In this document: positions 8,155 to 16,063 of the stretch, in pieces | How positions within the stretch are numbered: position 1 is the first letter of the stretch | Layout: the number at the start of each line of letters is the position of its first letter | NCBI GenBank assembly: GCA_902470925.1 | Contig: CABRIF010000042.1 | Span: 1 to 17,786 of the forward strand | Reading direction: 5' to 3' | Length of the DNA stretch: 17,786 bases | From: an uncultured Collinsella sp. | Lineage (GTDB): Bacteria > Actinomycetota > Coriobacteriia > Coriobacteriales > Coriobacteriaceae | Made by a program: the position numbers and the translations under genes | The notes under the pieces: generated by a model | Told to the model about the DNA's origin: nothing | Databases searched by the model: none | Seen by the model: only the letters and a program-made list of their open reading frames with translations

Positions 8155-8636
8155 AAGCTCCGGGACCGCTGCTGAGTCGATGGGGGGTTTCGGGTCCGTC
8201 GCCGTGCCGTCAGAGGCTCCGGGTCTGCAACTGGGTCGACGGGGCCCCGAGCTTCCCGCCGTACTGTCAGGGTTCCGGGTTCGCCACCGCGTTGCCGTGC
8301 TGCCAGGGGGTCCAGGTCCGCAGTTGATCCGCCAGGGTTCCGGGTTCGTCCCTCGTCCGTCCGTGCATCCCGGGTTCGCTTTTCGTCCATCTGCGCGTTC
8401 CGGGTTCGCCTCCCGTCCATCTGGAGGCGAAAAACGGCTCTGGATGGCCAGAACCCGAACCCTGGATTCGCCGATGGCCAGAACCCGAACCCTGGATTCG
8501 CCGGTGGCCAGAACCCGCACCCTGGATCTTCAAGCGGACGGGGCACGCATTACCGCGGCAGTGTCGATGGCCAGAACCCGAACCCGGGATCATCAAGCGG
8601 ACGAAACCCGAACCCCGCGCTCGCGCGTGGGCGCAA
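8155..8636 (+). repeat. Composite 30-bp repeat element, copy 1
   Basis: The element fills the gap between two convergent genes. The core (8423-8447) begins GGAGGCGAAAAACGG and ends CTCTGGATGG, differing by one base from the other copies. To its left are units starting with CGGGTTCG at 8341, 8371 and 8401, exactly 30 bp apart. More decayed units run back to about 8161. To its right are 30-bp units starting at 8448, 8478, 8508, 8571 and 8601, plus a 33-bp one at 8538. They share CCAGAACCCGAACCC and GGAT. This right-arm unit differs from that of the other copies outside GAACCCGAACCC. No protein-coding evidence was found despite long open frames. Confidence 0.9.
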
Positions 8637-8674
8637 CGTGAGGCCGGCTCACCTTGTCGCATCCATCGGCGCGG

Positions 8675-9352
8675 TTACCGGACCTCCAGCGAGCAGTGCG
8701 CGAGCAGGCGCTCTTCATCGACGATTGCGATGGCGCCCCGCCGGGTGTCCACAGCTCCCTCCTCACGCAGGTGCGATAAGAGCCGCGTCACGCTCACCCG
8801 GTTGAGCAGCAAGATCTCCGCGAGCTCCTCCTGCGAGAAGGGGATGCACCGAGGACCCGCGCCGTCTGGTGCCACGTCGCGCGCGAGCAGGTAGAGCAGG
8901 TTGCACAGCTTCATCAGGGCGTGATGGTGGCCCTGGTGGGCGCTCTCGAAGATGAGCAGGTTGACATAGCGCGCGTAGCTCTCGAGCATGGCCTGCGCAA
9001 AATCCGGGTCGCGCTGCAGCAGGTCCTGCACCTGCGCAAGGCGAAGCTCTAGGGCCGAAACCGTTGTCACCGCCGTGGTGACCAGCGAGCGCTCGATGGC
9101 GAACTGCGTGCGATGGCATCCGGGGAACACGCTGTTCGCTCCATGGAAAAACAGGGTCTTCTTCGTGCCGTCCTCGTCGTGCAGGGCGGTTTTGACGATG
9201 CCGCGCTCAATGTAGTACACGCGCTCGATATATTCACCGGGCAGCCAGAGTGCCTCGCCTGCGCCAAACGTGCGGAGCGTGTGGGGAAGCGCCGCGAGCC
9301 TCCCGCGAAACGCCGAAAAATCGTTGCGATAGATATAGCGCGGAGTGATCAC
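8675..9352 (-). CDS. Crp/Fnr family transcriptional regulator
   Basis: A 225-residue regulator of the Crp/Fnr superfamily. Residues about 27-110 form the cyclic-nucleotide-like beta-barrel, with the typical LPGEYIERVYYIERGIVK stretch. A long dimerisation helix follows (about 115-160). The C-terminal winged helix-turn-helix includes PFSQEELAEILLLNRVSVTRLLSHLREEGAV (171-201). No N-terminal cysteine cluster for an iron-sulfur centre is seen, nor a clear cAMP-binding signature, so the signal is unknown. The start is GTG at 9352, preceded by AAAGGA at about 8 bp. The gene is transcribed away from the small ORF and polA, and converges on the DUF389 gene through repeat array 1. The target genes cannot be told from this window. 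Confidence 0.9.
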   Translation of the reverse strand: MITPRYIYRNDFSAFRGRLAALPHTLRTFGAGEALWLPGEYIERVYYIERGIVKTALHDEDGTKKTLFFHGANSVFPGCHRTQFAIERSLVTTAVTTVSALELRLAQVQDLLQRDPDFAQAMLESYARYVNLLIFESAHQGHHHALMKLCNLLYLLARDVAPDGAGPRCIPFSQEELAEILLLNRVSVTRLLSHLREEGAVDTRRGAIAIVDEERLLAHCSLEVR

Positions 9353-9540
9353 GGAGAATCCTTTCGACAGAAAACTGGACCGCCGACGAGCGCCTGATGA
9401 TCGCCTGCTGCAATGACGGCACGCGCCCCGTGGTGTTCAAGATCGAACGCATCGACATTCCCGAGACAGAGGCCGACCGCACGTGGCTCGCCGAGCAGGA
9501 CTTCTCCAATAGCGTGGAAGATGCGTGCACGGGGGCATAG
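9349..9540 (+). pseudogene. Possible C-terminal remnant of a lost gene, or small ORF
   Basis: A plus-strand frame is open from just after a stop at 9346-9348 to a TAG at 9540. It reads LSTENWTADERLMIACCNDG, then continues TRPVVFKIERIDIPETEADR, and ends ACTGA. Composition and helix-friendly acidic pattern look like genuine protein, yet there is no good ribosome site. The only ATG (9397) would give 47 residues. Its 5' end runs into the start of the regulator gene. The simplest reading is the tail of a longer gene whose front was deleted; a real small protein is possible. I do not recognise the family. Confidence 0.4.
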
Positions 9541-9704
9541 GGGGGTGCGGTTGGGCTGCCGGAGGATACAACGGGGCCTTGGGACGTGGTGACGAGCGCG
9601 TCAGGCGGGTACAGCAGCGCCTCGCGTGATTTCCCGCGAATCCCTCGCGCATGTCCGCGCGGGCGGGTAGACTGGTGCTAGCAAACAGCCGGAGAGGAAA
9701 CCCC

Positions 9705-12476
9705 ATGCCCGATACTCAGCAGACCACCGCGGCCGCCGAGCGCCGTATCATCGCCGTCATCGACGGCAACTCGCTTATGCACCGCGCCTTCCATGCCGTG
9801 CCTCCCACCATGAACGCGCCGGACGGCCGTCCCACCAACGCGGTATTCGGCTTCCTCAACATGTTCCTCAAGATGGTCGACGCCTTTGCGCCCGACGGCG
9901 TGGTGTGCGCATTCGACCGCGGCCGTCCGCAGGTGCGTATGGACATGCTGCCTAGCTACAAAGCGCAGCGCCCGCCCATGGACCCCGATCTGCGCGCCCA
10001 GTTCCCCATGGTCAAGGAGCTGCTGGAAGCCCTGTCCGTGCCCGTGGTCGAGCTCGAAGGATGGGAAGGCGATGACATCCTGGGCACACTCGCCCGTCGC
10101 GGCGAGGAATCGGGTTGCGACATGTACCTCGTCACCGGCGACCGCGACATGTACCAGCTCGTCACCGACCACGTGCACGTGGTGTCCACCCGCAAGGGCC
10201 TGTCCGACATCGCCATCATGACGCCCGAGAGCGTCGATGACCTCTACCATGGCATCACGCCCGCGCTCGTGCCCGATTTCTACGGTCTCAAAGGCGACTC
10301 GTCCGACAACATCCCCGGCGTGCCCGGCATCGGCCCCAAGAAGGCCAGCGCCCTCATCGCGCAGTACGGCAGCTTGGATGAGGTCATCGCGCACGCCGAC
10401 GAGGTCAAGGGCAAGATGGGCGAGAATCTGCGCGGCCATATCGACGACGCGCTCATCTCGCGCCGCGTTGCCACCATCATGACCGACGCGCCGATCGAGT
10501 GCGACCTGGCTGCGGTGGCGTTCCCCGCTTTCGATGCCGAGGCGGTCTCGGCCGCGCTGGGCGCCCTCGGCATCATGGCCATGCAGAATCGCTTCCTGGC
10601 GCTTCTGGGCGATGCCTCCGCACCGGCGCAGGCCTTGGAGCTGCCGGAGGTGCTCGTTGCCCGCGCCGAGGACGCCGCCGGTGTTGCCGAGGCGCTGCGC
10701 GAGCTCGGGCGTGCGTTGGCAGCTGGCGAATGGGTGGGCGCTGCGCTCGAGGACGACAAGGAGACGGGCGCCCTGTTCGGCCTTACGCATACGCTGTGGG
10801 TGGCTACCTCCGAGCGGTTGCTGGCGTTCGAGGAGCCGGCCGGCGTGCATGCCGAGGTGCCGTCCCAGGAGGGCTTCGATCCGGCACATGGCTTGGTGGC
10901 CGGCGTGCTGGTGCGCCTGTTCGCCGAGGGCCGCGTGTGCACGCCCGACACGAAGGCCCTGATGCACGAGCTGTCCCCGGTCGATTCGAGCGAGCCGGAG
11001 CTCGTCTGCCCGCTCGACGCCAACCCGGAGCGCCTGTTCGACACCGTGGTGGCAGCCTATCTGCTCGATTCGGTGCGGTCCGACTTCACGGATGCCTATC
11101 TGGCCGACACCTACCTGCAGGCGCCGCTGCCCGCGGTCCGCGGCGAGGCGAGCGCGCCGTCCGATGCCCCCACCGCCGCGGCCCGTGCGGCGTGTTTGGC
11201 CCGTGCACTGCGCGAACCGCTGCAGGCAGCGCTGGAAACGCAGGGTGCCGCCGAGGTCTTCCGCATGATCGAGATGCCGCTCGTGGGCGTGCTCGCCCAG
11301 ATGGAGCGCTGCGGCATGTATGTGGACCCCGAGCGTCTCGATGCGCTGGCAGCCAACCTGGGTGCGCAGATCGATGCGCTCGCCTGCCGTATCCGCGAGC
11401 TCGCCGGCGACGACACCTTCAACATCTCCAGCCCCATGCAGCTGTCCCATATCCTGTTCGACAAGATGGGCCTGCCTACGCGCGGCCTCAAGAAGACCCA
11501 GCGCGGGTACTACTCCACCAATGCGCGCGTGCTCGAGGAGCTTGCGCACGATAACGAGTTCGTGCGCCTCATCCTCGAATACCGCGAGAAAACCAAGATC
11601 AAGTCCACCTATCTGGACACCCTGGGTCCGCTGCGCGCAACCGACGGGCGCGTGCACACCACCTATAACCAGACGATCACCGCCACGGGGCGCCTGTCGA
11701 GCTCGAATCCCAACCTGCAGAACATCCCCACCCGCTCCGAGCTGGGGCATACGGTGAAGACGGCGTTCTCGGCGGGGGAGGGCTCGGTGTTCGTGGCGGT
11801 TGACTACTCACAGATCGAGCTGCGGCTGCTGGCGCATCTCTCGGCCGATGAGCATCTGGTCCGCGCGTTCAACGAGGGCGAGGACTTCCATGCCGAGACC
11901 GCCGCGCGCGTGTTCGGCGTGCCGGTGGAGCAGGTCACGCCAGAGTTGCGCAGCCGCGCCAAGGCGGTGAACTTCGGCATCGTCTACGGGCAGCAGGCCT
12001 ATGGCTTGGCGCAGTCGCTGGACATTCCCATGGCCGAGGCGCGCGGCATGATCGATCGCTATTTCGAGGCCTATCCCGGCGTGCGCCGCTATCTGGACGA
12101 GACGGTTGAGGAGGCCAAGCGTACGGGCTATGCCGAGACCATGTACGGACGTCGCCGGCCCATCCCCGAGCTCAAGCAGCGGGTGCCGAGCGTGCGCGCC
12201 TTCGGTGAGCGTACGGCCATGAACCACCCCATGCAGGGCACGGCGGCCGACATCATCAAGATTGCGATGGTGCGCGTTGCCGAGCGCCTGCGTGCGGAGG
12301 GCTTTGCGGCCAAGATGATCTTGCAGGTGCACGACGAGTTGGACTTCGAGTGCCCGGCAGGCGAGGTCGAGCGCCTGGTGGCCATGGTGAGTGATGTCAT
12401 GGAGCATGTGGCCGAGTTGCGCGTGCCGCTCATCGCCGAGGCGAGTTCGGGTACCACCTGGGCCGAGGCGAAGTAG
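9705..12476 (+). CDS. polA: DNA polymerase I
   Basis: A 923-residue family A polymerase that fills gaps and removes primers in replication and repair. The N-terminal 5' nuclease domain (about 1-310) starts IIAVIDGNSLMHRAFHA, with metal-binding D20, and includes GDRDMYQL and the H3TH region KGDSSDNIPGVPGIGPKKA. The middle domain (about 330-530) corresponds to the 3'-5' exonuclease, but its first motif reads GAALEDD instead of the usual DTET-like metal-binding set, so proofreading is probably lost. The polymerase domain is intact: motif A VDYSQIELR (D700), motif B with K753, F757 and Y761 in RAKAVNFGIVYG, and motif C QVHDEL (H876, D877). The ATG at 9705 follows GGAGAGGAAA, the best ribosome site; an in-frame upstream ATG at 9651 lacks one. 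Length and domain order are normal. Confidence 0.97.
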   Translation: MPDTQQTTAAAERRIIAVIDGNSLMHRAFHAVPPTMNAPDGRPTNAVFGFLNMFLKMVDAFAPDGVVCAFDRGRPQVRMDMLPSYKAQRPPMDPDLRAQFPMVKELLEALSVPVVELEGWEGDDILGTLARRGEESGCDMYLVTGDRDMYQLVTDHVHVVSTRKGLSDIAIMTPESVDDLYHGITPALVPDFYGLKGDSSDNIPGVPGIGPKKASALIAQYGSLDEVIAHADEVKGKMGENLRGHIDDALISRRVATIMTDAPIECDLAAVAFPAFDAEAVSAALGALGIMAMQNRFLALLGDASAPAQALELPEVLVARAEDAAGVAEALRELGRALAAGEWVGAALEDDKETGALFGLTHTLWVATSERLLAFEEPAGVHAEVPSQEGFDPAHGLVAGVLVRLFAEGRVCTPDTKALMHELSPVDSSEPELVCPLDANPERLFDTVVAAYLLDSVRSDFTDAYLADTYLQAPLPAVRGEASAPSDAPTAAARAACLARALREPLQAALETQGAAEVFRMIEMPLVGVLAQMERCGMYVDPERLDALAANLGAQIDALACRIRELAGDDTFNISSPMQLSHILFDKMGLPTRGLKKTQRGYYSTNARVLEELAHDNEFVRLILEYREKTKIKSTYLDTLGPLRATDGRVHTTYNQTITATGRLSSSNPNLQNIPTRSELGHTVKTAFSAGEGSVFVAVDYSQIELRLLAHLSADEHLVRAFNEGEDFHAETAARVFGVPVEQVTPELRSRAKAVNFGIVYGQQAYGLAQSLDIPMAEARGMIDRYFEAYPGVRRYLDETVEEAKRTGYAETMYGRRRPIPELKQRVPSVRAFGERTAMNHPMQGTAADIIKIAMVRVAERLRAEGFAAKMILQVHDELDFECPAGEVERLVAMVSDVMEHVAELRVPLIAEASSGTTWAEAK

Positions 12477-12539
12477 CGAAGATCTTTCGCGTGCGAGCGT
12501 GCCGCGATGTGCGTCCGGGCCAATGGCGAACACGACCGC

Positions 12540-12933
12540 TGCCCGGGCAGGGGCTGTCCGTCGGTTCAGTGCCCGGGTCGGGGGTTGCCCGTCGGGTAGG
12601 GGCCGGTGCCATCCGCTGAGGTTGGGAATTGCCCATCAGGCCGGTGTCGCCCGCGTGACGCAAGTACAGGGCGCAGGCCTCGCCGGTCGGGTGGGGGCCG
12701 GCGACTGTTCGTTGGGCCGGCGCGCATTGCCCCACAGGACCAGGCGCTATCCGTTGAGGCTTGGATTCGCCGGTCGGCCCGGGGCGGGGGTTGCCCGTCG
12801 ATTCGGTGCCCGGGTCGGGAATTGTCCATCGGCCCGACGGACCGATGCCGCCCGTTGGGGCTGGGGTTCCCATTGAAAGCCGGGGGTATCTTCGACCCTG
12901 GTCGGTTTCATCCTTCGCCCGCCCGGAGGTTCA
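12540..12933 (+). repeat. Decayed GC-rich repeat tract left of copy 2
   Basis: Between polA and the clear array of copy 2 the sequence is built of degenerate blocks near 30 bp. Examples are GTGCCCGGGTCGGG at about 12570 and 12807, TTGCCCGTCG at about 12587 and 12791, and ATTGCCCATC/ATTGTCCATC at about 12628 and 12821. The GTCCATCGG part resembles the left-arm unit of the composite element, so this may be an older, eroded part of the same arm. No gene is seen. Confidence 0.55.
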
Positions 12934-13690
12934 GGGTCCGTGCCTCGTTCGCCGGCGCATCCCGGGTTCGTCTTCCGCCCATCTATGCATTCCGGGTTCG
13001 TTTCCCGTCCATCGATGCAACGCGGGTTCGCCTTCTGTCCGCCCGCGCATCCTGGGTTCGCTTCTTGGCCTTCTGCGCATCCCGGGTTCATCTTTCGTCC
13101 GTCGGTGCATCCCGGGTTCGCCTTTGGTCCATCGGCGCAACGCGGGTTCGTCCTCTGTCCATTTGGGGGCGAAAAACGGCTCTGGATGGACGGATCGCGA
13201 ACCCAGATTCCACGGACGGCCTGAATCCGAACCCGGTTTTCCGTCAACGGCCCGAACCCGAGCCCGAAACGTCGTCAACGGCCCGAACCCGAACCCAGCT
13301 TCCACGGACGGTTCGAACTCGAACCCTGTTTGCCACGGAAGACTGGAACCCGAGCCCAGCGTGCCGCCAACGGCAGGAACCCGAACCCGGCATGCCGTCA
13401 ACGGCCGGAACCCGAACCATGTTTTCACAGACCGTCCGAGCTCGATTCCTGCTTCCACGGACGGCCGGAACCCGAACCCAGCTCCCACGGCCGGGACCCG
13501 AACCCAACATGCTGCCAGCGGTCCAAATCTAACCCCTGTTTTCCAAGATGGACGAAAGCCGCACCCCGTATGCGCCGGACGGCCGAAAGCCGAATTCGGA
13601 TCTCATGGCCGGGCGGGGTCCTCACTCGGCATCGTCAGATGAATGAAGGCCAAGCCCCGATCCTTCGAATGGGCGGAACCCGTACTTGGA
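12934..13690 (+). repeat. Composite 30-bp repeat element, copy 2
   Basis: This is the longest copy, between convergent polA and the AbiEi-like gene. Left-arm units start at 12934, 12964, 12994, 13024, 13054, 13084, 13114 and 13144, exactly 30 bp apart. Their pattern is GGGTTCG, six bases, GTCC, then (often) ATCGG and GCATCCC or GCAACGC. The core is 13165-13189. The right arm holds roughly 17 units of about 27-32 bp, pattern GGACGG or AACGG, then GAACCCGAACCC, then TTCCAC or TGCCGTC. They become hard to recognise towards 13690. Segment 13114-13194 is identical to the same part of copies 3 and 4. Confidence 0.93.
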
Positions 13691-13719
13691 GCACGGAAGG
13701 ACGCGGCGCCCCGTCGAGC

Positions 13720-14718
13720 TCATTGCGGCATGCGGCAAGGTGGCGGGCTCGGCACGCGGGGAACGCCGTACGCGTCGAGCAGGCGTGAGAAGCGTTCGGG
13801 TTCTTTGAGGTCGTCGAAGCCGAAGCGCATGATGTGCGCTCCGGTGACGCTCAGGCGCGATTCCCGCTGACGCTCACGATAGAACGCGCCAAGGTCAACC
13901 CTGTCGTCCTCGCGGTACTTCTCCTTGCCGTCGAATTCGCCGATCACGGTTCCGCCGTCGGGAAGCCGCCACATGAAATCGACACGCCGTGTGCCGCCGA
14001 GATGCGGAGGTAGGTCGATCTCAACCTGCAGCTCCGGCAGCGCATATCCCAACATATACAACAGGCCCCGGGCGTAGGACTCGCCCCAGCTTTCTGATGC
14101 GCCGTCGGCGAGTTGCAGCACGCGGCGCGCCCGCCTGATGCCGCGCCGACCGGTGCCGTGCGCCTTCGCGTGCTGCTCGAGGGCGCTTCTGTTGAGATCG
14201 TATAGGTGCAGGGCGGCGTCGGCGACAGCGAGCGCGTCGCATAGGGGGAGCATGCAAGCGCAGTCCAGGACGGTCTGCTCAAGCGTGGTCGCGCGGATGC
14301 CCATCGTGGTTACGATGCTCTGCGGTTCGAGATGGTGGTAGACGATGCCCGGTTGCTGTTTGCGCGCGGTGTGCTGAGGAATCGCGAGGTGCAGCTCGTG
14401 CAGATGCCAGGAGGCGACGGGCAGCCCGTGAGCGACGGCGGCGGACTGGCAGCAGAACACACGCGTTGGATGAAGCCGCGTTATGCCGCGCATGAGCTGC
14501 ATCGTTTGCTGCCAGGACGATAGCGATTCCCAGTGTTCCGCGCGGGCGAACAGCCCGGCGTGCGGTTCGATGAGCAAGCCGGCGGCACATCTGCGTCGGA
14601 GCGCTTTGCGCGCCGTGCCCGCTTGCGCCGCCAGAAGCGTACCGCGCCGATCTGCTTGACAAACCTCCCCTTCGATTCGCTGCGATGTGCCCCGTCGCCA
14701 ATGTCCCGCGCTGCCCAT
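13720..14718 (-). CDS. AbiEi-like / DUF559 protein with a PD-(D/E)XK nuclease-like C-terminus
   Basis: A 332-residue protein of a common actinobacterial type. The N-terminal and middle part (about 30-200) resembles proteins annotated as type IV toxin-antitoxin AbiEi-like antitoxin: CQSAAVAHGLPV, then HELHLAIPQ, PGIVYHH, and TTLEQTVLDCACMLPLCDALAVADAALH. The C-terminus (about 205-325) is DUF559/Vsr-like, with E213 in SWGESYARGLL, D247 in RRVDFMW and D263/K265 in GEFDGKEKY. Together these form a plausible PD-(D/E)XK active site, so nuclease activity is possible. The ATG at 14718 has a strong AGGAGG ribosome site; the frame continues upstream to 14928 without one. No AbiEii-like nucleotidyltransferase partner is beside it, so a toxin-antitoxin role is not supported here. 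The actual function of this class is not established. Confidence 0.82.
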   Translation of the reverse strand: MGSAGHWRRGTSQRIEGEVCQADRRGTLLAAQAGTARKALRRRCAAGLLIEPHAGLFARAEHWESLSSWQQTMQLMRGITRLHPTRVFCCQSAAVAHGLPVASWHLHELHLAIPQHTARKQQPGIVYHHLEPQSIVTTMGIRATTLEQTVLDCACMLPLCDALAVADAALHLYDLNRSALEQHAKAHGTGRRGIRRARRVLQLADGASESWGESYARGLLYMLGYALPELQVEIDLPPHLGGTRRVDFMWRLPDGGTVIGEFDGKEKYREDDRVDLGAFYRERQRESRLSVTGAHIMRFGFDDLKEPERFSRLLDAYGVPRVPSPPPCRMPQ

Positions 14719-15384
14719 GGTGCCTCCTCGTTGGCTCTTCTTCGCAACTCCTCTCTGCGCGCGGGGCCGATGGGTCGCTGCCCGGTTGTCGGTTGGCGAC
14801 CCACGGCGTTTGCCACCACCTGCCAGGCGATGCCGACAGATCGCCGTTCGGTTGCGGTCAACGATCCACGGCTCTGCGAAGCAGTGTCGGTGGGTTCCGC
14901 CTGGTTGCTGGCCCGCACATCGCCTCATGTTGCATCTGCTTGAGCGCTTGGCGAGGACGATGCGCTGGTCTGCCCCGTGCGAAAGCCTGGTGGGGATGAT
15001 CCGACCGGTTTGTTTCGCGCGTCTATGCGCAAACGTTCGGCATATCCGATGAGAATTCGATAACCGTTGCGACCTTTGCCGGTCTCTTTCGTGGCTTCGT
15101 GCGAACGTCGGCGGGAACGCGTGGCTGGTATGCCCCCTACGGCTTTGTATGAGAGCCTATCGCGGAAGGTCGGCGAGGTCTTCCCCTCACGGTCTTACAG
15201 AAGGCTTGCTGGCATCTTACGCAGCAGGTGAACGGCCTTATTTCAGCGAGCTGGCGCTTGCTGTTGGATGCGGTTTTCGGTAGGCGGTAGTAAATCGGAC
15301 CGTGAACGGCGATGGGCGGGGCACGTCATGCACAATATCCGTTCGCCGAGGCGGCCGAGATGCACGTTTTGTTCCCACTGCGGG
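14719..15384. other. Intergenic stretch without recognised gene
   Basis: About 670 bases upstream of the AbiEi-like gene and before repeat copy 3. The part from about 15000 to 15300 is somewhat less GC-rich than its surroundings. I see no frame with both a ribosome site and protein-like sequence, no RNA gene and no clear promoter. The AbiEi-like gene's promoter should be in its left part. Confidence 0.5.
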
Positions 15385-15787
15385 GATTCCGGGTTCGCCT
15401 TCTGTCCGTCTGCGCATCCCGGGTTCGTCTCCCGTCCATCGGTGCAACGAGAGTTCACCTCTCGTCCATCCATTCATCCCGGGTTCGCCTTTGGTCCATC
15501 GGCGCAACGCGGGTTCGTCCTCTGTCCATTTGGGGGCGAAAAACGGCTCTGGATGGACGGATCACGAACCCAGATTCCACGGACGGCCCGAATCCGAACC
15601 CGCGTTGCACGGACGTCTCGAACCCGAACCCGGATTCCACGGACGGCCGGAACCCGAACCCGATTTCCACGGACGTCCCAAACCCGAATCCAAAACCCGA
15701 ACCCGAAATGCGCCAGTGGCCCGTATCCGAACCCAATTTCCGCCGGCGTCCGCAACCCGAACCCTGTTTTCCTGGATGGACGAGAGA
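15385..15787 (+). repeat. Composite 30-bp repeat element, copy 3
   Basis: Left-arm units start at 15391, 15421, 15451, 15481 and 15511, again exactly 30 bp apart. The core is 15532-15556. The right arm has about seven clear units, mostly 30 bp, with GGACGG or GGACGT followed by GAACCCGAACCC. A further eroded piece (AACCCGAGAACAGCGTGCCG, about 15879-15898) lies beyond an unrelated insert. The central part differs from copy 2 at only two positions between the core and about 15600. The copy lies between two minus-strand genes, downstream of the HipA-like gene. Confidence 0.93.
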
Positions 15788-16063
15788 TGAACTGGGATGC
15801 GATTCCGATGTATTGACGGCGAATGAACCCTACGCGTGGGGCCTCTGCTCGGCACGCCGCTCAGGGGCCCCACGCGCTGAACCCGAGAACAGCGTGCCGC
15901 CAACGGCGGGGACTCAGATTCGGAACATCGCCGTCAGGGGGGGCTTGTCATGGAGACGCGGATTGATGGCTCTGGGGTGCGCGATCGGTACCCGTAGCCT
16001 GCGGCTGGCTCGGTACGGGCTGCGGGTCCATCTGGGTTTTCGGCGGCCCGGCTTTTCGCGTTG
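15788..16063. other. Intergenic region downstream of the HipA-like gene
   Basis: This stretch holds a strong hairpin at 15833-15876, an eroded right-arm piece of repeat copy 3 at about 15879-15930, and a bulged inverted repeat (CCCGTAGCC with GGC and TACGGG) near 15992-16020. No T-rich tail follows any of these on the minus strand, so no convincing terminator for the HipA-like gene was found. No gene is seen. Confidence 0.5.
15833..15876. repeat. Strong 15-bp inverted repeat (hairpin)
   Basis: CGCGTGGGGCCTCTG (15833-15847) pairs with CAGGGGCCCCACGCG (15862-15876), with one mismatch that becomes a G-U pair in plus-strand RNA. The loop is 14 nt. There is no T-tract on either side, so it is not a classical terminator. 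It sits inside a segment that interrupts the eroded right arm of repeat copy 3. Confidence 0.8.

Noticed and set aside
8341..8420. tRNA-like T-arm from the GGGTTCG motif
   Set aside because: GGTTCG resembles a T-loop, but no acceptor, D or anticodon arms surround it, and it recurs every 30 bp.
9678..11750. 690-residue minus-strand protein opposite polA
   Set aside because: A high-GC antisense shadow of the well-supported polA gene, with no family motif.
12476..12490. Terminator directly after polA (GCGAA, loop, TTCGC)
   Set aside because: The stem is only five pairs and no T-tract follows.
13165..13189. Core as a Rho-independent terminator because of its run of five A (T on the minus strand)
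   Set aside because: No GC-rich stem directly precedes the T-run on the minus strand, and the available stem (GTCCAT/ATGGAC) encloses it in the loop.
12606..13642. Repetitive proteins of about 300 residues encoded in the arrays (also at 15268-16250 and 8180-8641)
   Set aside because: Frames are open simultaneously in several phases on both strands because the 30-bp period is ten codons and lacks stops. None has a ribosome site, and they run through the core and arms without regard to structure.
12934..13690. CRISPR array
   Set aside because: The regular 30-bp units adjoin each other with no unique spacers, the arms are inverted relative to each other, and no cas gene is present.
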